From Mycobacterium nebraskense (lineage in GTDB: Bacteria > Actinomycetota > Actinomycetes > Mycobacteriales > Mycobacteriaceae), in assembly GCF_002102255.1 (NCBI RefSeq), contig NZ_LQPH01000158.1, positions 101,980 to 165,979 on the forward strand: a stretch of 64,000 nucleotides of DNA, given 5' to 3'. The notes under the pieces are model-generated. The model was not told the DNA's origin and searched no databases. It saw nothing but the letters and a program-made list of their open reading frames with translations. Both the position numbers and the translations under genes were made by a program. Each line of letters starts with the position of its first letter. The first letter of the stretch is position 1. Positions 1-7,300 of this stretch are shown in pieces.

Positions 1-79
1 ACCGCCCCCGTGCGGGGAACGCTGCGGCGGCTTCGCGAGGTATTTCGCCCTGGCGTGACATTCGAAGGGCTGGTATTCG

Positions 80-1522
80 ATGCCTCGATTTGTCGATCGG
101 GTCGTCATCCACGCGCGTGCGGGTTCCGGCGGTAACGGCTGCGCCTCGGTCCATCGTGAGAAATTCAAGCCGTTGGGTGGTCCCGACGGCGGCAATGGTG
201 GACGCGGCGGCAGCATCGTGTTTGTCGTCGATCCGCAGGTGCACACCCTGCTGGACTTTCACTTCCATCCGCACGTCACTGCGCCGTCGGGCAAACAGGG
301 GATGGGCAACAACCGCGACGGAGCGACCGGCGCGGATTTGGAAGTCAAAGTCCCCGACGGCACCGTCGTATTGGATGAAAGCGGTCGCCTGCTGGCCGAT
401 CTGGTGGGTGCGGGCACCCGCTTCGAAGCCGCGGCCGGTGGCCGTGGTGGCCTTGGCAACGCGGCACTCGCGTCGCGCGCGCGCAAGGCCCCCGGCTTTG
501 CGCTGCTCGGAGAGCAGGGCGAAGCGCGGGACCTGACGCTCGAGCTCAAGACCGTCGCCGACGCCGGCCTCATCGGGTTCCCCTCGGCCGGGAAATCGTC
601 ACTGGTGTCGGTGATCTCGGCGGCCAAACCGAAGATCGCGGACTACCCGTTCACCACGCTGGTGCCCAACCTCGGCGTGGTGTCGGCCGGCGAGCACACC
701 TTCACCGTCGCCGACGTGCCGGGCCTGATTCCCGGCGCATCGCAGGGCCGCGGCCTGGGCCTGGATTTCCTTCGGCACATCGAGCGCTGCGCCGTGCTGG
801 TGCACGTCGTCGATTGCGCCACCTCGGAGCCGGGCCGCGACCCGATCTCCGACATCGACGCGCTGGAATCCGAACTCGCCGCGTATACGCCTACCCTGCA
901 AGGGGATACGACGCTGGGTGACCTCGCCGAGCGGCCACGGGCGGTGGTGCTCAACAAGATCGACGTGCCCGAGGCGCGCGAGCTGGCCGAATTCGTCCGC
1001 GACGAGATCGCCGAGCGCGGGTGGCCGGTATTCCTCGTGTCGACGGTGTCGCGGGAAGGCTTGCAGCCGTTGGTCTTCGGGCTCTGGCGGATGATCTCGG
1101 AATACAACGCCGCCCGGCCGCAGATCGTGCCACGGCGGCCGGTGATCCGCCCGGTTCCCGTCGACGACAGCGGCTTCACCGTCGAGCCCGACGGTGAGGG
1201 CGGCTTTGTGGTCACCGGCGCCCGGCCTCAGCGTTGGGTCCGGCAGACCAACTTCGACAACGACGAAGCCGTGGGCTATCTCGCCGACCGCCTGGCCCGG
1301 CTGGGTGTCGAGGAGGAGCTGCTGCGGCTGGGCGCGCAACCCGGGTGCGCCGTGACGATCGGGGACATGACATTCGACTGGGAGCCGCAAACGCCTGCGG
1401 GACAACACGTTGCGATGTCGGGCCGCGGAACCGATGTGCGGCTGGAACGCAGCGAGCGCGCCGGTGCCGCGGAGCGCAAGGCGGCTCGCCGTCAGCGCCG
1501 CGAGCGCGGTGACGAGTCGTGA
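80..1522 (+). CDS. obg: Obg family GTPase (ribosome assembly / stringent response)
   Basis: Essential GTP-binding protein that associates with the 50S subunit and links ribosome maturation to stress signalling. The 480-residue product has the Gly-rich Obg fold at about residues 3-158 (GGDGGNGGRGG), then the G domain: G1 GFPSAGKSS near 166, G3 DVPGL near 212 and G4 NKID near 292. An OCT-type C-terminal domain follows at about 345-430, ending in a basic tail. The ATG is preceded by GAAGGG. In mycobacteria obg sits between rpmA, which would lie just outside the window, and proB, as here. Family assignment is secure from full-length domain content. Confidence 0.97.
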   Translation: MPRFVDRVVIHARAGSGGNGCASVHREKFKPLGGPDGGNGGRGGSIVFVVDPQVHTLLDFHFHPHVTAPSGKQGMGNNRDGATGADLEVKVPDGTVVLDESGRLLADLVGAGTRFEAAAGGRGGLGNAALASRARKAPGFALLGEQGEARDLTLELKTVADAGLIGFPSAGKSSLVSVISAAKPKIADYPFTTLVPNLGVVSAGEHTFTVADVPGLIPGASQGRGLGLDFLRHIERCAVLVHVVDCATSEPGRDPISDIDALESELAAYTPTLQGDTTLGDLAERPRAVVLNKIDVPEARELAEFVRDEIAERGWPVFLVSTVSREGLQPLVFGLWRMISEYNAARPQIVPRRPVIRPVPVDDSGFTVEPDGEGGFVVTGARPQRWVRQTNFDNDEAVGYLADRLARLGVEEELLRLGAQPGCAVTIGDMTFDWEPQTPAGQHVAMSGRGTDVRLERSERAGAAERKAARRQRRERGDES

Positions 1523-1577
1523 GCGCCGGTGACGATGCAGTGGGAGCATCGCCCGCTCGCGGGGAGAGCGGCGCATC

Positions 1578-2690
1578 GTGACCGCTCATCGTGAGGCCAT
1601 CCGGACCGCGCGCAGCCTGGTGGTCAAGGTCGGGACCAACGCGCTGACCACAGCGTCGGGAGTATTCGACGCCGGCCGGCTGGCCGGGCTGGCCGACGCC
1701 ATCGAGTCGCGCATGAAGGCGGGCACCGACGTCGTCATCGTCTCTTCGGGCGCCATCGCCGCCGGGATCGAGCCCCTCGGATTGACCCGTCGCCCCAAGG
1801 ATTTGGCGACCAAGCAGGCCGCGGCCAGCGTCGGGCAGGTCGCGCTGGTGAACGCCTGGAGCGCGGCGTTCGCGCGGTATGGCCGCACGGTGGGGCAGGT
1901 GCTGCTGACCGCGCACGATATCTCCATGCGGGCTCAGCACACGAACGCCCAGCGCACCCTGGACCGGCTGCGGGCCCTGCACGCGGTGGCGATCGTCAAC
2001 GAGAACGACACGGTGGCCACCAACGAGATCCGGTTCGGCGACAACGATCGGCTTTCGGCGCTGGTGGCTCACCTGGTCGGCGCCGGAGCCCTGGTGCTGC
2101 TCTCCGACATTGACGGTCTGTACGACTCAGATCCCCGAAAAACGCAGGGCGCGCGATTCGTTGCGGAGGTCTCCGGTGCGGGGGATCTGTCCGGTGTGGT
2201 CGCCGGGCCGGGCAGCGACCTTGGTACCGGCGGAATGGTGTCGAAGGTGTCGTCGGCATTGCTGGCCGCCGACGCCGGAGTGCCGGTCCTGCTGGCCGCC
2301 GCGGCCGACGCCGCGACCGCGCTCACCGACGCCTCGGTCGGCACGGTGTTTGCCGCACGGCCCGTTCGGATGTCGGCCCGCCGGTTCTGGGTGCGGTATG
2401 CCGCCGAGGCGGCGGGCGCGCTCATCCTGGACGAGGGCGCGGTGCGCGCGGTGGTGGCCCAGCGTCGCTCGCTGCTGGCCGCGGGTATCACCGCGGTGTC
2501 GGGCCGGTTCTATGCCGGAGACGTCGTCGAATTGCGCGGCCCGGACGCGGCCATGGTGGCCCGGGGCGTGGTGGCCTACGACGCCACCGAACTGGCGACC
2601 ATGATCGGCCGGTCGACCTCCGAGCTACCCGGCGAATTGCGCAGGCCCGCGGTGCACGCCGACGACCTGGTGGCGGTACAGGTCGGCTAG
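1578..2690 (+). CDS. proB: Glutamate 5-kinase
   Basis: Catalyses ATP-dependent phosphorylation of glutamate to gamma-glutamyl phosphate, the first step of proline synthesis. The 370-residue protein has the amino-acid kinase fold at about 10-255 (VVKVGTNAL; SSGAIAAG; NENDTVATNEIRFGDND; GTGGMVSK) and a C-terminal PUA domain at about 275-355. Translation begins at GTG, 55 bases after obg, so the two are probably co-transcribed. The partner enzyme ProA is encoded about 13 kb downstream rather than adjacent. The gene ends with a 4-base convergent overlap with the next gene. Confidence 0.96.
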   Translation: MTAHREAIRTARSLVVKVGTNALTTASGVFDAGRLAGLADAIESRMKAGTDVVIVSSGAIAAGIEPLGLTRRPKDLATKQAAASVGQVALVNAWSAAFARYGRTVGQVLLTAHDISMRAQHTNAQRTLDRLRALHAVAIVNENDTVATNEIRFGDNDRLSALVAHLVGAGALVLLSDIDGLYDSDPRKTQGARFVAEVSGAGDLSGVVAGPGSDLGTGGMVSKVSSALLAADAGVPVLLAAAADAATALTDASVGTVFAARPVRMSARRFWVRYAAEAAGALILDEGAVRAVVAQRRSLLAAGITAVSGRFYAGDVVELRGPDAAMVARGVVAYDATELATMIGRSTSELPGELRRPAVHADDLVAVQVG

Positions 2691-3118
2691 CTGAAGGGGT
2701 TGCTGTTGTCCTGCCAGGCCGCCGATTCGGGACGCGGCCCGAAACGGCGGGCGTAGTCTTCGTGCATCCTCGCTTGCTTCTTGTTCTTGATCACATCGAC
2801 CAGGTTCGGGTCGAGGCCATGCTGCGCCAGCCGGTGCCGACGCCAAACCTTGTTCAACGCGAGCGAGATCAGCAGGGCCCAGGTGTAGAGCGGCACCGTC
2901 ATCTCACTATGCACGTACAGCGAAGCGGGCAGCAGCCAGAATGGCGCGAGAACGAACAGCGGTGGTATGGCCCACCGGATCATGTGCCGGCGCACGGCTC
3001 CTTTGCCCGCCAGATCGTTGGCGACCCAGTCGCGCATCGAGTCGGGTAGGCATCGCCCATACGAGTAGGCGATGTATTGCCACATGTTGGGTTTGGTGCT
3101 GGTCTTGGATTTGGTCAC
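2687..3118 (-). CDS. DUF5313-type small membrane protein
   Basis: This 143-residue protein of unknown function resembles the actinobacterial DUF5313 family. A short polar N-terminus (TKSKTSTKP) is followed by a conserved stretch around YAYSYGRCLPDSM-like residues and by two hydrophobic segments at about 50-66 (IPPLFVLAPFWLLPA) and 75-90, giving a predicted hairpin in the membrane. The C-terminus is basic and Gln/Arg-rich. It lies head-to-tail downstream of the MarR gene with 24 bases between them and overlaps the 3' end of proB by 4 bases on the opposite strand. Its role cannot be assigned from sequence. Confidence 0.75.
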   Translation of the reverse strand: MTKSKTSTKPNMWQYIAYSYGRCLPDSMRDWVANDLAGKGAVRRHMIRWAIPPLFVLAPFWLLPASLYVHSEMTVPLYTWALLISLALNKVWRRHRLAQHGLDPNLVDVIKNKKQARMHEDYARRFGPRPESAAWQDNSNPFS

Positions 3119-3142
3119 GGTGACTCCTATGGGCGGGCGGTT

Positions 3143-3634
3143 TCAGGACTGTAATGCGCCCGCTGCCAAGGCGGCCGTATTGATGCGGGTGAGCACCTGG
3201 TGCAGGTGCTGAAGTTCGCCCATGCCGACGCCCAGGCGCGCGACCACTGCGGCCGGAATCTTCAGCGCACGTCGACGCAAGGCGGTGCCGCGGTCGGTGA
3301 GTTTGACGTCGGTGGAGCGCTCATCGACGGCGCTTCGCGTACGGGTGATCAGGCCGAGCCCCTCCAAGCGCTTGAGCATGGGCGACAGCGTGGCCGAATC
3401 CATCTGCAACGTCGTCGCAATCTCCTTGACCGACAGCGGTTTCTGCTGGCCCGTTGCCGCCTTCTGGTGATCCCAGAGTGTCAGCATCACCAGATACTGG
3501 GGGTGGGTGAGCCCCAACGGCTCCAACAACGGCCGGTAGACCGCCAAGACGGCGCGGTTGGTCACGCTCAGCGCGAAACAGACCTGCTGTTCGAGGGAAA
3601 GCGGGTCGATCTCCGGTGCGGCCAGCGACGCCAT
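3143..3634 (-). CDS. MarR family regulator, OhrR-like
   Basis: DNA-binding repressor of 163 residues with a winged helix at about 55-125 (LSVKEIATTLQMDSATLSPMLKRLE; then TRTRSAVDERSTDV in the wing). Near the N-terminus, LEQQVCFAL places a Cys at residue 19 where OhrR proteins carry their peroxide-sensing cysteine, and the TLWDH stretch is also OhrR-like. OhrR normally represses an adjacent ohr organic hydroperoxide resistance gene. No ohr is present here, so the target may be the downstream DUF5313 gene, itself, or a distant locus. A perfect inverted repeat lies 14 bases upstream of the ATG. Confidence 0.88.
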   Translation of the reverse strand: MASLAAPEIDPLSLEQQVCFALSVTNRAVLAVYRPLLEPLGLTHPQYLVMLTLWDHQKAATGQQKPLSVKEIATTLQMDSATLSPMLKRLEGLGLITRTRSAVDERSTDVKLTDRGTALRRRALKIPAAVVARLGVGMGELQHLHQVLTRINTAALAAGALQS

Positions 3635-3647
3635 ATTTGCATACTAC

Positions 3648-3660
3648 CCTAATAGTTAGG
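3648..3660. promoter_or_regulatory. Candidate autoregulatory operator of the OhrR-like gene
   Basis: CCTAATAGTTAGG is a perfect 5-base inverted repeat with a 3-base centre, inside an unusually AT-rich patch (about 3633-3675) just upstream of the MarR-type ATG at 3634. Small AT-rich palindromes at this position are typical MarR-family autorepression sites. Binding is inferred from position and symmetry only. Confidence 0.5.
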
Positions 3661-3720
3661 ACATTAATTATGTCGTCCTCGTCACAGATTTCGTCACGGC
3701 CGCCGACCACCCCCGGCGCA

Positions 3721-4371
3721 TCAACGCACCGAGGTGGCCTTGAGATACAAGGCACCCCAGACGATCTCGGCCAGCGTGGCGGCCAGTTCCGCGTCGTAGT
3801 CGCGCGGCTGCACCGGGAGGTTCTGCTGGCAGGCCCGCTCTACCATCCAGGTCAGCGCGTTGGCAGTGGTGGCCGCGGGTAACTCTGGCCGGATTGACCC
3901 ATCGGCCTGACCCTCCTCGATGACCCGGGCCATCCGCCCGGTGATCGCGGTCAACAGGTTGCGGTAGGTCGCCGCGACCAGCGGGTCATAGCCGGCCATC
4001 TCGTTGAGCGCGACCAGCACCGGTTGGTGACGCCGATAGCTGGTGATGATGCCGTCCATCGCGGCGCGGACGTCTCCGGGATCGTGCCGCCACGACACGC
4101 TCCACCAGCGGTCCGCACTCTCGGCGAGATCGGCGAAGACCTGATTGGCCAGGCGGCGCAGCAGGTGGCCTTTGTCCTCGAAGTAGATATAAAAGCTCGC
4201 GCGGGAAATGCCGGCCTCGGTCGAGAGCCGGTCGACGCTGAGCTCGGTGAAACTGGCGCCATCGCGCATCAGGCGCTCGGTGGCGTCCAGCAACCGTCGC
4301 TCGATCTGTTCTCGCCGCTGCTGACGTTCCTGTTCGCGGTTCGCCTGCGGCTTACGGGTGACCGATGGCAT
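3721..4371 (-). CDS. TetR family transcriptional repressor
   Basis: A 216-residue regulator with the N-terminal TetR helix-turn-helix at about 20-70 (RRLLDATERLMRDGASFTELSVDRLSTEAGISRASFYIYFEDKG read in pieces), followed by an all-helical ligand domain containing MVERACQQ-like helices. It is transcribed divergently from the cytochrome P450 gene. The intergenic region holds a perfect inverted repeat between the P450 promoter elements, so this protein is the obvious candidate repressor of the P450 gene. The inducing ligand is not identifiable. Confidence 0.92.
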   Translation of the reverse strand: MPSVTRKPQANREQERQQRREQIERRLLDATERLMRDGASFTELSVDRLSTEAGISRASFYIYFEDKGHLLRRLANQVFADLAESADRWWSVSWRHDPGDVRAAMDGIITSYRRHQPVLVALNEMAGYDPLVAATYRNLLTAITGRMARVIEEGQADGSIRPELPAATTANALTWMVERACQQNLPVQPRDYDAELAATLAEIVWGALYLKATSVR

Positions 4372-4400
4372 TCAACCAGCATAGAACGCTATGTGACGAC

Positions 4401-4428
4401 TTGACTAGACACTATGTCTAGGAATAAT
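4401..4428 (+). promoter_or_regulatory. P450 promoter with embedded TetR-type operator
   Basis: TTGACT at 4401-4406 and AATAAT at 4423-4428 are separated by 16 bases and resemble a sigma-A -35/-10 pair. Between them lies CTAGACACTATGTCTAG (4405-4421), a perfect 7-base inverted repeat with a 3-base centre. A TetR dimer bound there would block polymerase. The predicted transcript start near 4435 leaves a leader of about 40 bases before the ATG at 4475, which argues against the in-frame ATG at 4427 as the start. Confidence 0.7.
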
Positions 4429-4474
4429 GTCGCTGGCAGTCTGTGACCGAGGTCATACGCAACGGAGGACCACC

Positions 4475-5752
4475 ATGACCGTCATGACCGGCACGTCGGG
4501 CACCGAGAAGCCCGGCCGCGCCTACGACCCGATCGACCTGTCCTCGCGCGCGTTTTGGTCCACGACCGCGGCCGAGAGGGAACGTTCGTTCGCGGTGCTG
4601 CGGGCCGAACGCCCGGTGAGCTGGCACCCACCGGTCGAGGACGCCCTGATGCCCGATCCCGACGACCCCGGCTACTGGGCGGTCACGCGGCGCGCGGACA
4701 TCGTCTCGGTCAGCCGCAACAATGAGGTGTTCCTGTCAGGCCAGGGCGTGATTTTCGAGAACGTTCCGACCGAACTGCTCGAGGCGTCGCAATCCTTCCT
4801 GGCGATGGACCCACCGCGACACACCAAGCTGCGCAAGCTCGTCAGCGCAGCGTTCACTCCGCGGCAGGTCCGCCGCATCGAGGACTCGATCAAGGCGAAC
4901 GCCAAGGCCATCGTCGAAGAGCTCAGGGCCGCCGGCAGCGGCGTCGATTTCGTCGAGCAGTGCGCAAAGCAGCTGCCCATCCGCACGCTCTCGGACATGG
5001 TGGGAATCCCGGAATCCGAGCGTGAGCGGGTGGCGCAGGCCGCCGATGCGATGGTGTCCTGGGCCGACCCGGTTTACCTCGACGGCCGCAATCCGCTGGA
5101 GGTCTTGGTCGAGAACCAGATGTATCTGCATCAGGTCGCCGGCGCCTTGGCCGCCGACCGCCGCGGGCGGCCGGGCGACGACCTGTTCAGCGGCCTGGTG
5201 AACGCCGAGGTGGACGGCGACCGGCTGACGGATGCGGAAGTAGCCGCGTTCTTCGTGCTGCTCGCGGTGGCCGCCAACGACACCACCCGGCAGACCACCA
5301 GCCATGCGATGAAGGCGCTCACCGACTTCGGAGATCAGAGGGCCTGGCTCCTCGAGGATTTCGACAACCGGATTCCCTTGGCGGTCGAGGAGTTCATCCG
5401 GTGGGCATCGCCGGTGATGACCTTCCGGCGCACGGCGGCAAAGGATGTCGACCTGGGTGGCCAGACCATCCGGGCGGGGGAAAAGGTCGTGATGTTCTAC
5501 CCGTCCGGCAACTGGGACACCCAGGCTTTCGACCATCCGGAGCGTTTCGACCTCAGCCGCGACCCCAACCCGCACGTTGGCTTCGGTGGCGGTGGGGTGC
5601 ACTTCTGCCTCGGCGCCCATGTGGCCCGGGCGCAATTGCGGGCCATCTTCGGCGAGTTGTTGCGGCAACTGCCGCAGATTCAGGCGGGTGATCCGACGTA
5701 CGTGGCGGGCAACTTCATTCACGCCGTCCGCAGCATGCCGTGCACGTTCTAA
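4475..5752 (+). CDS. Cytochrome P450
   Basis: Heme-thiolate monooxygenase of about 425 residues, cytosolic, needing ferredoxin and ferredoxin reductase partners that are not encoded nearby. Seen: I-helix motif AANDTT near residue 268, the ExxR pair in EEFIR near 305, and the heme loop FGGGGVHFCLGAHVAR with Cys378 as thiolate ligand. The sequence is of the mycobacterial CYP124/125/126-like general type, but I cannot assign a CYP family or substrate. The start at 4475 is chosen because GGAGG lies 7-11 bases upstream and because the promoter -10 would overlap the longer start. It is divergent from, and probably controlled by, the TetR gene. Confidence 0.93.
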   Translation: MTVMTGTSGTEKPGRAYDPIDLSSRAFWSTTAAERERSFAVLRAERPVSWHPPVEDALMPDPDDPGYWAVTRRADIVSVSRNNEVFLSGQGVIFENVPTELLEASQSFLAMDPPRHTKLRKLVSAAFTPRQVRRIEDSIKANAKAIVEELRAAGSGVDFVEQCAKQLPIRTLSDMVGIPESERERVAQAADAMVSWADPVYLDGRNPLEVLVENQMYLHQVAGALAADRRGRPGDDLFSGLVNAEVDGDRLTDAEVAAFFVLLAVAANDTTRQTTSHAMKALTDFGDQRAWLLEDFDNRIPLAVEEFIRWASPVMTFRRTAAKDVDLGGQTIRAGEKVVMFYPSGNWDTQAFDHPERFDLSRDPNPHVGFGGGGVHFCLGAHVARAQLRAIFGELLRQLPQIQAGDPTYVAGNFIHAVRSMPCTF

Positions 5753-6607
5753 CGCGTTGGAATAGGCGATAATTCATCGGCGAGCAGCGCCAACAGCTCG
5801 GAGCAGCCGCCGTCGACCTTGACGGTGGCCAGGTCATCCCCGCGGGTGGGGCCACGATTGATGATGGCGATCGGCCTGCTCAGCGCGGCGGCGTGACGCA
5901 CGAACCGGTAGCCGGAGAACACCGTCAGCGACGAGCCGGCAACGAGCAGCGCATCGGCTTCATCAACCAGTGAATATGCTTGGTCGACAACGCCTTTGGC
6001 GACGTTTTCGCCGAAGTAGACGATGTCCGGCTTGAGCATGCCGCCGCAGCGCGGACAGTCGAGGTGGCGGAACGACGTGGTATCGGCGGCCGGGGATATG
6101 GCGGCGTCGGCGTCGGGTGCCACCGCGAGACCGCCGACCGCTTCGGCGCGCTCGATGAATCCCGGGTTGAGCGCTTCCAGCTGTTCGGCCAGTGCGGCGC
6201 GGCTCAGGGTGTATCCGCAGCCCAGGCAGACCACCTGCGCGTAGGTGCCGTGCAGATTGACGACGTTCGCGCTGCCGGCCTTGGTGTGCAGCAGGTCGAC
6301 GTTCTGGGTGATCACCCCCGTCACCACCGAAGCGCGCTCGAGCGCGGCCAACGCCCGGTGCCCGGCGTTGGGCGCGGTGTCGTCCATGTGTCGCCAGCCG
6401 ACGTGGTTGCGCGCCCAGTAGCGCTGCCGGAACACCGGATCCGAGGTGAACTGGCGGATAGTCATGGGATTGCTGGGCGGCGAATCAGGTCCGCGATAGT
6501 CGGGAATGCCGGAGTCCGTGGAACAGGCCCGCGCCCGTCAACACCGCGATCCGGCAACCGACCAGCACCGCGACCAGCTCCGGCGATTCGGCGCAGCGGG
6601 TGGTCAC
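5749..6607 (-). pseudogene. Sir2-type NAD-dependent deacylase, frameshifted near N-terminus
   Basis: The 3' part (5749-6465) reads through as 238 residues of a sirtuin: NAD-site TQNVDLLH, two zinc CxxC pairs (CLGC and CPRC), VYFGENV, GSSLTV and IINRGPT. The usual N-terminal GAGxSxxSGIPDxRG motif is missing from that frame. It is present upstream in two frames: a GTG at 6607 reads VTTRCAESPELVAVLVGC and then VLTGAG, after which the frame must slip by one base at about 6522-6523 to give S-T-D-S-G-I-P-D-Y-R-G. One extra T in the coding strand (CTGTTCC instead of CTGTCC) explains this. Read in frame 1 the product stops after about 40 codons. A sequencing error is the main alternative. Confidence 0.8.
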
Positions 6608-6642
6608 CTATCTGAGGCTAGCCCTGCGCGAGCGTGCGTGTG

Positions 6643-6667
6643 TTTGCCCGGCGACACGCCGGCAAAA
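6643..6667. repeat. Imperfect GC-rich inverted repeat in intergenic region
   Basis: Arms TTTGCCCGGC (6643-6652) and GCCGGCAAAA (6658-6667) pair with a single bulge around a 5-base loop. It lies between the tail of the cysteine hydrolase and the sirtuin start, within a GCGCGAGCGTGCGTG-rich tract (6625-6690). It could be a terminator for the hydrolase gene or one copy of a dispersed intergenic repeat. No second full copy was found in the window. Confidence 0.4.
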
Positions 6668-6701
6668 CCTGGCATTCTGCGCACACCCTGGCGGCGGATC
6701 G

Positions 6702-7241
6702 TCAGCCGAGGCACTCCGCGGCCGTGGTGAGTTCCGCGGACATGTTCTTCTCCATCATTTTCAGGGCTGTCGCGGCCAGTTCAGCGTCGATGCCCGCGAC
6801 GGCGTCGGTCGCGATCACGACGGGAAAATGGCGCACGTAGGCGTCGAGCGCGGTGTAGAGGGTGCACTGCTCGGTGACCTGTCCTGCGATGATCAACCGC
6901 TTGGTCTCCAGCCGGTTCAGCAGATAGGCCAGCGCGGTCGCGTAGAACGCGCTGTGTCGCACTTTGGTCATCACGCGGCAGTCCCCGGCCGGCATGATCG
7001 GCTTCACCAGATCGGGTCGCGCGCCGTCGAGCGCGGAGCTGACGATGTCGGAGAACTGGGCGGCGAAATCGCCATAGTTATCGTTGACGTATATCAGGTC
7101 CACGTCGTCGGATTCGCGTGCGCGCCGGACCAAATCGGCCAGCGGGTCGATGATCTTGCCGACATTGGGTATCAGTTCTTCAGCATCGGGATGCTGATAG
7201 GTGTTCATCATGTCGACCACCACCACCGCAGTATCGCTCAT
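6702..7241 (-). CDS. Isochorismatase-like cysteine hydrolase
   Basis: Cytosolic hydrolase of 179 residues with the isochorismatase fold. The expected triad is visible: Asp in VVVVDMMN (about residue 10), Lys in MTKVRHSAFY (about 92), and the nucleophilic Cys in GQVTEQCTLYTA (about 125), which follows the usual non-proline cis bond region. Family members act on isochorismate, nicotinamide or N-carbamoyl compounds. Location beside NAD synthetase and a sirtuin makes a nicotinamidase-like activity thinkable, but the metal-binding residues of PncA are not evident, so substrate is left open. Confidence 0.88.
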   Translation of the reverse strand: MSDTAVVVVDMMNTYQHPDAEELIPNVGKIIDPLADLVRRARESDDVDLIYVNDNYGDFAAQFSDIVSSALDGARPDLVKPIMPAGDCRVMTKVRHSAFYATALAYLLNRLETKRLIIAGQVTEQCTLYTALDAYVRHFPVVIATDAVAGIDAELAATALKMMEKNMSAELTTAAECLG

Positions 7242-7300
7242 GATGTAGGGGATACCCGGCGGCCACGGGTTGACACCGGTCAGGCGACAATGGAAGGGCG

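Noticed and set aside
1..79. Tail of rpmA (ribosomal protein L27)
   Set aside because: Synteny predicts rpmA upstream, but no L27 C-terminal residues could be recognised in any frame of these 79 bases.
3721..4371. TetR gene as regulator of the lipid island
   Set aside because: It is over 19 kb away and has an excellent local operator at the P450 promoter; no similar site was seen in the papA3/pks region.
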